NCBI RefSeq assembly: GCF_002109325.1
Contig: NZ_CP015348.1
Span: forward strand, 89,501 to 153,500
Length of the DNA stretch: 64,000 nt
Reading direction: 5' to 3'
Source: Sporosarcina ureae
GTDB taxonomy: Bacteria; Bacillota; Bacilli; Bacillales_A; Planococcaceae
The notes beneath the pieces are model-generated. The model was not told the DNA's origin. It worked only from the letters and a program-made list of their open reading frames with translations, and made no database searches. The position numbers were made by a program, and so were the translations under genes. Each line of letters starts with the position of its first letter. The first letter of the stretch is position 1. Of this stretch, positions 27,073 through 36,397 are shown one piece after another.

Positions 27073-28338
27073 ATGTTAGCCAAGGAGCACGAACAAAATA
27101 TTTGGAAATATGCATTTGCGAGTGTCGCCGTCACCGTCAGTTCTCTCGGATTTGGACGGATGTCGTACGGAATTATTATGCCCTTCATGAAAGAAAATTT
27201 GGAGATGTCCTATAAACAAGCCGGACTACTCGCCACGACCGTGTCGATCGGCTATTTGATGATGGTGATCTTTGTCGGATTGCTCGTTACGAAATTCGGT
27301 GCCAAAAAGCTTGTCATCTTCGGAACTGGACTCGTTTCATTCGGATTATTCATGCTGTCATTTATCACAGGGTATGGCTGGACGCTTTCTGCGATGTTAT
27401 TACTCGGAATTGGAACCGCTTTCACCTACACGCCGCTTATTACTATATTAGTCGGTTGGTTTCCGAGAAAGCGCGGCATGCTGATTGGATTCCTTGTCAG
27501 CGGCATGGGGCTCGGAACATTAATTTCAAGTGCTTTAATTCCATTCTTCACGACATGGTTCGGGGATATGGGCTGGCGCTATTTATGGTTCTTCTATGGC
27601 GCTGTGTCAATCATCTCCATTATAATCGCGATGATTATCTTGCGTGACCCACCGATCCCATTATTGCCGAAGGAGACGCAGAAACGTTCATTTTGGACGA
27701 AAGTATACTTCAATAAACGCGTACTTCGCGTCGCTTTCATTTACGGCCTTGTGGGCTTTGCCTATTTGGTGCCGCAAAGCTTCTTGTTCAGTTATATTCT
27801 CGAAGTAGGGCTGACGAAGTTTCAGGCGGGGCAGATCATGGCAATCAGTGGAATTATGGCGATCTTCAGTGGGCCTTTATGGGGCGGGGTTTCGGACCGG
27901 ATTGGTCGTAAATCGGCTTTGCTTACAACTCTTGGTATTGGAGCAGTTTCTCTAATCATTCCGGTGATGTTCCCGGTCTATATCGGACTCATCGTTAGCC
28001 AATTCCTATGGGGAGCAACGATTGTCGGGATGCTGTCGCTCTGTCAAGCGCTGTCTACGGAGCAAGTCCATCCGACATACGCACCTGTCGCACTTGGTTA
28101 TGTGACGTTTTTCTTCGCAGGAGGGCAGTTGCTCGGTCCAGGTATCGGTGGCTGGATTATTGATCGTTTTCAGCAAATACCGCTTGCACTTATTATGTGT
28201 AGTGCATTGCTTGGCATAGCGTTCTTGCTGTCGATTCGAATGAAAGCCCATGCGGTCGATTTGGATGTGACGGAGTTAGAAGCGAAACCTGTGCTGGACA
28301 ACTTTTCTATAAAAGAGACATCTGCCAAGGAAGTGTGA
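27073..28338 (+). CDS. MFS transporter, YbfB/YjiJ-like
   Basis: A 421-aa integral membrane protein with 12 predicted transmembrane segments and MFS landmarks: the loop 2-3 motif around GLLVTKFGAKKL, the repeat of this motif in the C-terminal half (GGVSDRIGRKSALL), and WFPRKRGMLIGFLVSGMGLG after helix 4. It resembles the YbfB/YjiJ group of sugar or drug-like MFS proteins. Substrate unknown. Start ATG follows AAAGGGTGG. It is monocistronic, followed by a bidirectional terminator. Confidence 0.8.
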   Translation: MLAKEHEQNIWKYAFASVAVTVSSLGFGRMSYGIIMPFMKENLEMSYKQAGLLATTVSIGYLMMVIFVGLLVTKFGAKKLVIFGTGLVSFGLFMLSFITGYGWTLSAMLLLGIGTAFTYTPLITILVGWFPRKRGMLIGFLVSGMGLGTLISSALIPFFTTWFGDMGWRYLWFFYGAVSIISIIIAMIILRDPPIPLLPKETQKRSFWTKVYFNKRVLRVAFIYGLVGFAYLVPQSFLFSYILEVGLTKFQAGQIMAISGIMAIFSGPLWGGVSDRIGRKSALLTTLGIGAVSLIIPVMFPVYIGLIVSQFLWGATIVGMLSLCQALSTEQVHPTYAPVALGYVTFFFAGGQLLGPGIGGWIIDRFQQIPLALIMCSALLGIAFLLSIRMKAHAVDLDVTELEAKPVLDNFSIKETSAKEV

Positions 28339-28408
28339 ATGGATGGGTAGTACTCATTTTTGTTAAATGAAATTACACTTCTTACTACAACTATATAGGA
28401 AGAAAAAT

Positions 28409-28444
28409 AAGCGCCGACAATCCCATATAGGAATGTCGGCGCTT
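28409..28444. terminator. Bidirectional terminator between MFS and MerR genes
   Basis: AAGCGCCGACA pairs exactly with TGTCGGCGCTT around a 14-base loop; T-rich tracts on the minus side (TATTTTTC) and a short one on the plus side. Confidence 0.82.
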
Positions 28445-28458
28445 GTTTACTCTTCGTA

Positions 28459-29208
28459 TTATTTGTTCTTCTCGGCATAGATCTTCATAGCATCGCGCAT
28501 GAATGTTGCCAAGCCGTTTCCAAATTGGTCAATGTTCTGCGTGAAGCGTTCATCATCCACATACAGTTGCCCGAGTCCTTTAAATGCATCTAACGAGTAA
28601 TGGTGGCCAGTGTGCTTGTTCAAGAAGTCATACCATTCATTGATACCTACTTGTGCCTCTACAGATTCAGGTGACGTATCTTTCAGCATGGCCAATTTTT
28701 TATAGATCGCTGTCATCTTCTCGCCCATCTCATGTTGTTCTGAAGTAGATTTGTTTTCAATGGCAGCAGTCGATTGATCCACTATTTCATCGCCCCATTT
28801 GCGACGCGCTTCCTCTTTATACGAATTATGACTGAAATCAAAGCCATCAAATTTTTCTTTATTAGACATCTGTTTCTCTCCTTTCTCAAATTTAGTAGTC
28901 TTGTCAATTGTGGCAATCAGTCTGTCGATCCGCTCGCGTCTTTGCAGTAACATATGGCGTTGGAGCTTCAGCGCTTCTTGACGATCAAATGATGGACTAC
29001 TAATCATTTCTTTTATTTCTTTAAGTGGGAAGTCGAGTTCTTTGAAGAACAGTATTTGTTGCAATGTATCCAGATTTTCAGCTGAGTACAGACGATATCC
29101 AGATTCCGTCATCTCATCCGGCGTTAGGAGACCGATTTTGTCATAATGATGCAGTGTGCGTACACTTATCCCTACTAATTCAGCAACTTCCTTTACCATC
29201 CATTTCAT
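28459..29208 (-). CDS. MerR-family regulator with TipAS effector domain
   Basis: A 249-aa regulator. Residues 1-70 form a MerR winged helix ([24 protein letters not shown]), residues 75-110 a dimerising coiled coil, and the C-terminal half a TipAS-like antibiotic-recognition domain (WGDEIVDQS...[16 protein letters not shown]). Such proteins (TipAL, Mta) activate drug-efflux genes on ligand binding. The ATG at 29208 has GGGAGG eight bases upstream; an earlier in-frame GTG sits too close to it. Its promoter has the long spacer typical of MerR autoregulation. The adjacent MFS gene is a plausible target but convergent to it. Confidence 0.85.
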   Translation of the reverse strand: MKWMVKEVAELVGISVRTLHHYDKIGLLTPDEMTESGYRLYSAENLDTLQQILFFKELDFPLKEIKEMISSPSFDRQEALKLQRHMLLQRRERIDRLIATIDKTTKFEKGEKQMSNKEKFDGFDFSHNSYKEEARRKWGDEIVDQSTAAIENKSTSEQHEMGEKMTAIYKKLAMLKDTSPESVEAQVGINEWYDFLNKHTGHHYSLDAFKGLGQLYVDDERFTQNIDQFGNGLATFMRDAMKIYAEKNK

Positions 29209-29232
29209 TGTATGCACCTCCCTACAATTACT

Positions 29233-29263
29233 ACTTTAAAGTATAACGTTACGTAAGAGTCAA
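29233..29263 (-). promoter_or_regulatory. MerR-type promoter with 19-base spacer
   Basis: On the minus strand TTGACT (29263-29258) and TAAAGT (29238-29233) are 19 bases apart. The spacer contains TTACGTAACGTTA, a partly symmetric sequence like Mta/TipA operators. The overlong spacer is characteristic of promoters activated by MerR proteins. Confidence 0.55.
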
Positions 29264-29357
29264 TAGAGAAGATGAATATAAATTTGAAACGGTTTTCGAT
29301 CTTATACGTATACAGAGTATGAAATAAAAATCTTGTTCCTAGAAAAGAGTGTTGAAT

Positions 29358-31037
29358 ATGTGGAGTTTACTATTATTTTCGTTACTCGCAGGGGTCGTGG
29401 CAAGTGCTATTATCGTTCCATTCCTTTCGGTAAATAATAAAAATGAGAAGTTGTCATTTAACCGATGGGTTGCTTTCGGCACACTTGCGGTGATTGCTAC
29501 GATTGGTGTATTCGTATTTTATTATATAACGAATTTGGATCGTAACTGGACATCGCTTTGGGCATTGCTTCTTATAGTGGCTATTTTAGGAGCCGTTGTT
29601 TCTCAAGGTTTAGAACGCAAAGTCAAACTGGTCGTGTCATTTGCTGCGCTTCTAGTCGGTGTGTATATCTTAAGTGCGCCATTGTTTAATGCGAATAAAA
29701 AGTATGAAACGGTTGCGATGGCGCAAAAAGTAGAGATCACAGCGTTTGATGAAACGAAAACGCCTGCGAGTGTACCGCCGAAGTTTGCACGCAATAAAAT
29801 GAAAAAAGCGTTCGGTCAAGTCCCAGATACGAGCTATTATGAACTGGGTCATTTGCAAATTCAAAAAGTACAAGATGAATTCGTCTACATTGCGCCTGTA
29901 GAGTTTTCAGGTTTCTTTAAGTGGTTCAACGGGAAAACTACACCAGGTTATTTCACGATGAGTGCGACGGATTCATCGGATAATCCTAAATTTATCAAAA
30001 CGGAAATGGCGTATACAACTTCTTCCTATTTGCATAAAAAAGTGTATCGTAAAATGCGTATGGATATGCCGGATTTGATTTTTTACGGAGATGTTCAATT
30101 GGAAATTGATGATGAAGGCAAGCCGCATTATATTCGCACATACGGGGAATTCATAACGGCACGTAATGGATTTAACGCGAAGGGAATTGTCATGTTGAAT
30201 CCGGAAACGGGTGCTACGAAGAAATATGCATTGAAAGATGTTCCGGAATTTATTAACGGAGCGATTTCGCCTGAAGCGGTAAGTCTTCAAAATAGTTATT
30301 TCGGAAACTATATTCATGGTTTTTGGAACTCTGTAGTCGGGAAGAAAGACGTGAAACTTCCTTCAGACGAAGGAACAGAAGCAAATGTTAGCCCGATCTT
30401 TGATGCGGATGGACATATGTATTACTTTACGGATTTCACTAGCCCGAAAGAAGGCGTAGATTCGATGCTTGGCTATGCATTAACCGATGGCCGAACAGGG
30501 AAAGCAACGTATTACACGGGGAACTTGGAAGAGTCCTACATGGATTCACAAGGTGCGCTCCAGATTATTGAGAAGAAGTTTATTGAGAAAAAATGGAGCG
30601 GGGAAATGCCCGTCTTGTATAATTTCTACGGGGAAGCTAGTTGGTTGACGCCGGTATTAGATTCGAACGGATTCTTGCAAAATTATTTCATTGTTTCCGC
30701 TGCGAATCCTGAGATCTCTGTATTTGCGAATTCACCAAATGAAGCGTTGAAATTATATAAAACAGCGCTCCAACGAGGTGGTAGTACAGTAGATGGAAGT
30801 TCAAATGCAGAAGAAGCGAAAGCGAATGTCGCGGTTGCACGGGTGTTTAAAGAACGTGTAGGCGATTTCACGCTTGTCTCATTCCTAACAGAAGACGGCC
30901 GAAACTTCCTTGTTTCATCGGAAGTGGCACCACTTTCAATTTATGTAGAAGTAGGCGATCAACTGATTGTGACGTATTTGGAAACAGGTGAGTTATTCCT
31001 TCCTGTAAAAGCATTAATGAATAAGAACGTGAAATGA
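29358..31037 (+). CDS. Membrane protein of unknown function with large C-terminal domain
   Basis: I do not recognise this family with certainty. The protein (about 559 aa) begins with four hydrophobic segments (about residues 2-21, 38-57, 66-84 and 89-107), then a long soluble region, probably outside the cell, with repeated PepSY-like strand patterns (MYYFTDFTSPKEGVDSMLGY, DGRTGKATYYTGNLEESYMD). No Cys and no obvious catalytic motif. The start is uncertain: GTG 29349, TTG 29352 or ATG 29358, all with a weak ribosome binding site. It is monocistronic and followed by a strong terminator. Confidence 0.55.
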   Translation: MWSLLLFSLLAGVVASAIIVPFLSVNNKNEKLSFNRWVAFGTLAVIATIGVFVFYYITNLDRNWTSLWALLLIVAILGAVVSQGLERKVKLVVSFAALLVGVYILSAPLFNANKKYETVAMAQKVEITAFDETKTPASVPPKFARNKMKKAFGQVPDTSYYELGHLQIQKVQDEFVYIAPVEFSGFFKWFNGKTTPGYFTMSATDSSDNPKFIKTEMAYTTSSYLHKKVYRKMRMDMPDLIFYGDVQLEIDDEGKPHYIRTYGEFITARNGFNAKGIVMLNPETGATKKYALKDVPEFINGAISPEAVSLQNSYFGNYIHGFWNSVVGKKDVKLPSDEGTEANVSPIFDADGHMYYFTDFTSPKEGVDSMLGYALTDGRTGKATYYTGNLEESYMDSQGALQIIEKKFIEKKWSGEMPVLYNFYGEASWLTPVLDSNGFLQNYFIVSAANPEISVFANSPNEALKLYKTALQRGGSTVDGSSNAEEAKANVAVARVFKERVGDFTLVSFLTEDGRNFLVSSEVAPLSIYVEVGDQLIVTYLETGELFLPVKALMNKNVK

Positions 31038-31046
31038 ATATTTCTT

Positions 31047-31086
31047 ATACCCCGGCATCGCAACTTGCGGTGTCGGGGTATTTTTA
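31047..31086 (+). terminator. Terminator after the membrane protein gene
   Basis: ATACCCCG and CGGGGTAT arms with an inner CGCAA/TTGCG stem, followed by TTTTTAT. Confidence 0.85.
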
Positions 31087-31699
31087 TAATAATATCAAAT
31101 AAATCACCTTAAAATATATTGGTAAATTCAATGAGAAGAATACGCTACAAGTTTATCGTGAATATTGTTCGGTGATGAATGGTTTTCATCAATGAATAAT
31201 TATAAAATTCAATAAAATACTTTTGTACTGCTTTTACGTAATGACGACATTCCCTATAAACGGAAAAACATTATAATATAGAGTTTTAAATTAAAATATC
31301 AGGTCAAATTTACTGTGGAGAGTTCTTCTAAATAGAACCACGTTTTTTAAAAATAATCTAATGGCATAACCAGCAAGGAAATGTGTTTTTGTTCATAAGA
31401 TTTCGCTTATAAGAAATTCAATCAATTATACGTTTCTAGCAAATTAGTATTTATTATTACATAATGTATTGTTTAGCAAAATGAACTATGGTAAAGACGG
31501 GATATTGTAGCGGTCTTTAGTTCATCTTGTCGAAATGGTAATGTTCTAACAAATCGACAAAATATGGAAGTGAATACAGTTCTGCATTCATTGAAGTAAA
31601 TGGTTTAATCTCAAATGAAATTTCAGAACATAATGAATAACCGCGCAATTTTACAGTACATAACAATGCACAAAAACTTTTATGCATAGGAGTGATGAA
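31087..31699. other. AT-rich intergenic region
   Basis: About 600 bases without a supportable gene on either strand. It must contain the promoter of the dehydrogenase operon, but several AT-rich hexamers compete and I cannot choose one. Confidence 0.4.
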
Positions 31700-32494
31700 A
31701 TGGCTGACAACAACAATCCAAAAACAGAAAGTCATGATCCAGGACGTAGAAATTTCTTGAAAAACACCGGTTTAGTAGTAGGTGGCGTGGCAGGTGGATC
31801 TTTGCTGGGCGGCTTATTTACCAATCAGATGAAATCTGATGACGGGAAAAAAGGGGAAAACGAAAAAACTGCTGCTAATGTGGATCCGTCCCACGCACGA
31901 GTTTTCTTCGGACGCTTTGAAGACTTTATCGTACTGGCAACGGCTACGGAACTTATTTTCCCTGAAGACGACAGTGGTCCAGGAGCTATCGGGTTGGATG
32001 TACCGTATTTTATCGATAAACAACTCGCAGGAACTTGGGGCATAAATGGTGACGACTACCGTCAAGCACCTTTTACCAATCTGGAAGGTTTGAAGAAAAT
32101 TGAGAAGGCTGATGAAAAAGTCAATCATTCACGCGCGAATCGTGGGAAGATATTCCTTGAAGGATTGCGCTTGATGAATAATGAAAGCACAAAACGATTT
32201 GATACTTCATTTGATCAGGCGACAGAAGAGCAACAACATGAAATCATGAGCGATCTTGAAGCGGGTAAGCTCGATATGAAATCCATTCCATCGGATGCGT
32301 TTTTCGCACTACTTAAGCAAGCGACGTTGGAAGGTGCATTTTCGGATCCGTTATATGGTGGCAATAAAAACATGGACGGCTGGCGCATGAAAGAATTTGC
32401 CGGTGCGCGACCTTCTTATGCGGACGTCATTGAAAGTGAAGACTTCGTCGTACTGGATCCAATCAGTTTGACAGATTATCAACGAAAGAAATAA
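31700..32494 (+). CDS. Gluconate 2-dehydrogenase subunit 3 family protein (Tat-exported)
   Basis: Small subunit of a membrane-associated GMC dehydrogenase, 264 aa. A twin-arginine signal lies near the N-terminus (GRRNFLKNTGLVVGGVAGG), followed by a charged linker and the subunit-3 domain (ATELIFPEDDSGPGAIGL...VPYFIDKQLAGTWG). In this family the small subunit carries the Tat signal and takes the flavoprotein across with it. The ATG at 31700 has AGGAGTG upstream; the frame's earlier ATG at 31682 precedes that site. The flavoprotein gene follows after 28 bases. Confidence 0.88.
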   Translation: MADNNNPKTESHDPGRRNFLKNTGLVVGGVAGGSLLGGLFTNQMKSDDGKKGENEKTAANVDPSHARVFFGRFEDFIVLATATELIFPEDDSGPGAIGLDVPYFIDKQLAGTWGINGDDYRQAPFTNLEGLKKIEKADEKVNHSRANRGKIFLEGLRLMNNESTKRFDTSFDQATEEQQHEIMSDLEAGKLDMKSIPSDAFFALLKQATLEGAFSDPLYGGNKNMDGWRMKEFAGARPSYADVIESEDFVVLDPISLTDYQRKK

Positions 32495-32522
32495 AATTTA
32501 GCGTTTCCAGGAGGTAAGACAT

Positions 32523-34280
32523 ATGGCAGTAGAGTTAAAAAAAGTAGACGTCGTCATAGTCGGTTCTGGCTGGGCAGGTGGAATTACGGCGGCCGAGCTG
32601 ACGAAAAAAGGTTACAACGTAGTAGCACTTGAAAGAGGTAAAGAACAGTCACGTGACGACTTTATCGGTGCGAAAGACGAATTGAAATATTCTATTCGCT
32701 ACAATATGATGCAAGATTTATCAAAAGATACGGTAACTGCAAGAGGAAGTATGGACGAAGTGGCGAAACCAGTGCGAAATAACAACTATGCACGTTTCGG
32801 GAATGACACAGGCGGTGCAAGTGTTCACTGGAATGGCGTGAGCTTACGTTGGTTGCCTTATGACTTTGAGATCCATAGCCAAACAGTAGAACGATACGGC
32901 AAGGAAAAAATTCCAGAAAACTGTACGATACAGGACTGGGGAGTTACGTACGATGACATGGAACCGTACTATGATAAATTTGAAAAAACAGCTGGAGTTT
33001 CTGGTGAAGAAAACCCTGTTGGGCCACCACGTTCGGACAAGTATCCGAATCCGCCATTGAAAACCACTCCATCGATCGAGTTGTTTAAAAAAGCTTCAAC
33101 AAACTTGGGGTATCACCCATATCGTTTGCCAGCAGCTAATATGTCTGAGCAATATACGAATCCCGATGGCGAGACAATCAATGCATGTATGTATTGTGCG
33201 TTCTGTGAAGAGTACGGATGTGACTTCGGTGCCAAAGGGGATCCAATTGTTACCGTCCTTGAAACAGCTAGAAAAACAGGCAATTTTGAGATCCGCAATG
33301 AATCGACAGTTACGGAAGTCATTCATGACGGAACGAAAGCGATTGGTTTGAAATATATCGATAATATTACAGGAAATGAATTTATCCAACTTGCGGATAT
33401 CGTCGTACTCGCTGGCTTCGTCTTTACGAATAACAAGCTATTATTGAAGTCGAAAATAGGCAAGCCGTACAATCCTGAAACGCAAGAAGGCGTAATCGGT
33501 AAAAACTTTACAGGCCACTTCAGTAATATTAGTACGTATATCGGTGCACGTGGTTTCTTCGATAATGAAAAGTGGAATTTATCGATGGGTACAGGTGCGC
33601 TAGGTGCAAAAGTAGATGACTTTGCGGGAGATAACGTGGATCATACAGACCTTGATTTCCTTCACGGTTATGAAATCCGCTATTACCATTTAGGTCAGCG
33701 TCCTATCGATAATAACCATGTACCAGAAGGCACGCCTGCTTGGGGTAAAGAATACAAAGAGAAGAACTTGTTTTATCATAACCGCAGCTTGATCATTCGA
33801 GCGAAGACTGCGTTTCTGCCTAACCGGTACACGTACTTGGATTTAGATCCTACGTATAAAGATGAGCTAGGCGATCCGTTGATTCGTGCAACGGTGCACT
33901 ATGAAGAGCAAGATATTAAACGCGCGCAGCATGGTGTAGAAACATGTAAAGAAATTATGACAGAAATGGGTGCGGATATTATTGACCTAGTCGATGTTCC
34001 GGATGATGTGAAGTTTGACAGTAAGTTCTACACAAATCACTTCCTCGGCGGTGCGATAATGGGTGAAGATCCTGAGACATCCGCTGTCAACTCGTACTCG
34101 CAAATGTGGGATATGGAAAACTTGTTCGTGCTAGGTGGATCTTCATTCCCACACAACAGTAACCATGACCCGACTGAAACAATCGGTGCGTTTGCTTACC
34201 GCGCTTCAGAAGGTATGATCCAGTATCTTGAAGGCGAAGGCGGCTTGTTAGTGGAAGCTAAACAAACGAGTAAAGCGTAA
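32523..34280 (+). CDS. GMC-family FAD dehydrogenase (gluconate/sugar 2-dehydrogenase-like)
   Basis: Large catalytic subunit, 585 aa. The FAD motif VVIVGSGWAGGITAAEL is at the N-terminus, the covalent or tight FAD contact region includes DTGGASVHWNGVS, and the C-terminal GMC motif HNSNHDPTETIGAFAYRAS holds the catalytic His/Asn zone. A cysteine cluster Cys222-x2-Cys225-x2-Cys228-x4-Cys233 suggests an iron-sulfur cluster, as reported for FAD-dependent glucose dehydrogenase. No signal peptide of its own. No cytochrome c subunit gene follows, so electrons probably go straight to quinone or another carrier. Substrate (gluconate or another polyol/aldose) is inferred from family only. Confidence 0.88.
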   Translation: MAVELKKVDVVIVGSGWAGGITAAELTKKGYNVVALERGKEQSRDDFIGAKDELKYSIRYNMMQDLSKDTVTARGSMDEVAKPVRNNNYARFGNDTGGASVHWNGVSLRWLPYDFEIHSQTVERYGKEKIPENCTIQDWGVTYDDMEPYYDKFEKTAGVSGEENPVGPPRSDKYPNPPLKTTPSIELFKKASTNLGYHPYRLPAANMSEQYTNPDGETINACMYCAFCEEYGCDFGAKGDPIVTVLETARKTGNFEIRNESTVTEVIHDGTKAIGLKYIDNITGNEFIQLADIVVLAGFVFTNNKLLLKSKIGKPYNPETQEGVIGKNFTGHFSNISTYIGARGFFDNEKWNLSMGTGALGAKVDDFAGDNVDHTDLDFLHGYEIRYYHLGQRPIDNNHVPEGTPAWGKEYKEKNLFYHNRSLIIRAKTAFLPNRYTYLDLDPTYKDELGDPLIRATVHYEEQDIKRAQHGVETCKEIMTEMGADIIDLVDVPDDVKFDSKFYTNHFLGGAIMGEDPETSAVNSYSQMWDMENLFVLGGSSFPHNSNHDPTETIGAFAYRASEGMIQYLEGEGGLLVEAKQTSKA

Positions 34281-34313
34281 AAGAGTAATTATATAAATAA
34301 ATAATGTATTTAA

Positions 34314-34349
34314 AATAGCCTAGTGTCGCAAATGCGATACTAGGCTATT
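34314..34349 (+). terminator. Terminator after the GMC dehydrogenase gene
   Basis: AATAGCCTAGT pairs with ACTAGGCTATT, with an inner TCGCA/TGCGA stem; a weak T-rich tract follows. Confidence 0.75.
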
Positions 34350-34413
34350 CTTTAAATTTAATAACATACAAACGGATAACTATAACGTGTTAATTGTGTA
34401 TGTATTCGTATAA

Positions 34414-35112
34414 CTACTTTAACCCTGCGATCTCCTCTTCAGTCAAATAGCGCCAATGACCGCTCTCCAATGATCCAAGCTCAATATGTTTGATTCGTAC
34501 CCTCTGTAAATGCGTTACCGTATATTGAAAACGTCTGCACATTCTACGGATTTGTCTATTCAATCCTTGGGAAAGCGTCATACGAAACGTATAGTCATCG
34601 ATCTGAGTGACCGGACAAGGATTAGTCGTGGTGTACCCTTTAATTCTTGGGTTGTAAATATCTACACCGTTTGATAAGTCTTCTATAAAGGTGCCCGTAA
34701 TCTTTTTATCAACAGTTACTACATATTCTTTTTCTTGCTGATTTTCTTCTTTCATTAACGCATTCACAATACTTCCGTCATTCGTTAATAAAATCAGACC
34801 TTCCGTTTCTTTATCTAGACGTCCAACGGGAAAGATCCGTTCAGGATAGGAAATGAAGTCGATAATATTACCAGCAATAGCAGGAGACGCTGTACACGTA
34901 ATGCCACTTGGTTTATTGAGCATGATATATACGTCTTCGGAAGTATGTGCGATTAGATGACCATCGACTTCAACTTGATCGTTCTCTTCAACTAGATACG
35001 CATGGGAAGCAATCTTGCCGTTAACTAAAACTTTTTCAGCTGTAATATACCGCTCTGCCTGTCTTCTCGAACAAAATCCTGAAGAACTAATATATTGATT
35101 CAATCTCAACAT
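34414..35112 (-). CDS. rluF: Ribosomal large-subunit pseudouridine synthase RluF-like
   Basis: A 232-aa RluB/E/F-group pseudouridine synthase. It has an N-terminal S4 RNA-binding domain (LNQYISSSGFCSRRQAERYI) and the catalytic motif GRLDKETEGLILLTNDG, whose Asp is the nucleophile. The C-terminus contains QGLNRQIRRMCRRF, typical of RluF/RluE. The probable target is a 23S rRNA uridine. ATG follows CAGGAGC. Confidence 0.88.
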   Translation of the reverse strand: MLRLNQYISSSGFCSRRQAERYITAEKVLVNGKIASHAYLVEENDQVEVDGHLIAHTSEDVYIMLNKPSGITCTASPAIAGNIIDFISYPERIFPVGRLDKETEGLILLTNDGSIVNALMKEENQQEKEYVVTVDKKITGTFIEDLSNGVDIYNPRIKGYTTTNPCPVTQIDDYTFRMTLSQGLNRQIRRMCRRFQYTVTHLQRVRIKHIELGSLESGHWRYLTEEEIAGLK

Positions 35113-35220
35113 GTCCGCTCCTGTCTTTCTATAACGTTTCTTTTAGTATATCATGATTGCTCTTTTGACTACGCACGGCATTCGGATAGGTATTCGATAT
35201 GAAGCAAATGGAGAGCGTTT

Positions 35221-35229
35221 TGATATAAT
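35221..35229 (+). promoter_or_regulatory. Extended -10 promoter of the GNAT gene
   Basis: TGATATAAT, a perfect -10 with the TG extension, about 65 bases before the GNAT start. No good -35 is needed or seen. Confidence 0.55.
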
Positions 35230-35293
35230 GAAGGAAACGTCTAATGAGTAGGACTGACTGCACGAGAAAATACAGACTCAGGAGGGTAATATA

Positions 35294-35815
35294 ATGACGA
35301 TAGAATTTGTGAAATTAACGGAACCTACAGCTGCGCTGATCCACACGCTGAATCGCTGGGGGAATGATATGTATTTGAAACCTTTGAATCAACCGAATCC
35401 AAGTAAAGAAGCATTAGAGCAAGAATATACTCTCACTATAGATGACGTTATTCAAAAGTTGGAATATCAACATACATTCCTTATCTATTTGGAGGATCAG
35501 CTAATCGGTGAAATGAGCTATACAGTGGACCCTGATCATTTACTTAAAAAAGAACCCGGGACGGCGTGGATTAGTATTTCCATTGGGGAACGTCAAGGAC
35601 GAGGGAAGGGCATTGGTTTTACGGCGCTCGACTACTTGGAACAACAAATTAAAGGACAAGGTCTTAAGCGGATGGAATTGGGTGTATTTGAGTTTAACGA
35701 GCCCGCTTTGAAACTGTATAAGAAATTAGGGTATCGAGAAATCGGCCGGATAGAAAACTTCACATATTATGAAGGGGATATGCGTGCGGATATTCGTATG
35801 GAGAAATGTTTCTAA
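35294..35815 (+). CDS. GNAT-family N-acetyltransferase
   Basis: A 173-aa acetyltransferase of the RimJ/RimL-like type. The acetyl-CoA pyrophosphate loop is GERQGRGKGIGFTAL (near residues 97-111) and the C-terminal ELGVFEFNEPALKLYKKLGY strand-helix is diagnostic. The acceptor substrate cannot be read from the sequence. ATG follows CAGGAGGG. No partner gene. Confidence 0.82.
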   Translation: MTIEFVKLTEPTAALIHTLNRWGNDMYLKPLNQPNPSKEALEQEYTLTIDDVIQKLEYQHTFLIYLEDQLIGEMSYTVDPDHLLKKEPGTAWISISIGERQGRGKGIGFTALDYLEQQIKGQGLKRMELGVFEFNEPALKLYKKLGYREIGRIENFTYYEGDMRADIRMEKCF

Positions 35816-36088
35816 TTTTAAGAAAATAAAATTATTTTATTGGTTGATCTAGCTTGATCTAACAAGGTTTTAATAGCTAGTATACGAAGATTGCAGTAGC
35901 AAAATACGAAGAAGTAATCATTTGGGTTGCTTTTTTATTTAATGTCTGTTATATTTAAAGAGTATTATCTTTGTTCTTTTTCAGATCGAGAATATATTTC
36001 ATGGAAATATATTTTGTTTTTCGTCTAAAGTTTTGAGCAAGTATAGTAACATCATTGTGTGGACATCCACACTAGGAGGCAATTAATT
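35816..36088 (+). promoter_or_regulatory. Upstream region and 5' leader of the cold-shock gene
   Basis: About 270 bases without a gene. Two perfect inverted repeats stand out: AATATATTTC-ATG-GAAATATATT at 35991-36013 and GTGTGG-ACAT-CCACAC at 36057-36072, the second ending two bases before the AGGAGG of the cold-shock gene. A possible -10 TATAGT is at 36042-36047. The second hairpin sits where it could affect ribosome access or 5' stability. Confidence 0.5.
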
Positions 36089-36289
36089 ATGGAACAAGGT
36101 ACAGTGAAATGGTTTAACGCAGAAAAAGGTTTTGGCTTCATCGAGCGCGAAGCAGGGGAAGACGTATTCGTACACTTCTCAGCTATCCAAGGCGACGGTT
36201 TCAAATCTTTAGACGAAGGTCAAAGTGTAACATTTGAAATCGAACAAGGACAACGTGGCCTACAAGCTACTAACGTTCAAAAAGCTTAA
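36089..36289 (+). CDS. Cold-shock protein (CspA/CspB family)
   Basis: A 66-aa single cold-shock domain, RNA/DNA-binding. RNP1 is KGFGFIE and RNP2 is [24 protein letters not shown] is the standard family start. The ATG at 36089 has AGGAGG nine bases upstream, so the longer open frame is ignored. A strong terminator follows. Close to B. subtilis CspB/CspC/CspD, but I cannot say which. Confidence 0.95.
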   Translation: MEQGTVKWFNAEKGFGFIEREAGEDVFVHFSAIQGDGFKSLDEGQSVTFEIEQGQRGLQATNVQKA

Positions 36290-36302
36290 TTTAAGCTTTA
36301 GA

Positions 36303-36330
36303 AAGGCCCTCTATGGAGGGTCTTTTTTTT
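36303..36330 (+). terminator. Terminator of the cold-shock gene
   Basis: AGGCCCTC and GAGGGTCT arms with a TATG loop, followed by eight T. Confidence 0.9.
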
Positions 36331-36358
36331 ATGATTATATTTATTTTACATAAGAAGT

Positions 36359-36397
36359 AAAAGCGTACTAATTCATTTGAGAATTAGTACGCTTTTT
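36359..36397. terminator. Second hairpin terminator downstream of the cold-shock gene
   Basis: A perfect 16-bp stem (AAAAGCGTACTAATTC and its complement) with a 6-base loop, flanked by T-runs in both orientations. It insulates pepF from the cold-shock transcript. Confidence 0.8.

Noticed and set aside
31517..31735. 72-codon minus-strand frame before the dehydrogenase operon
   Set aside because: No ribosome site, overlaps the start of the real gene, and shows no protein-like composition.
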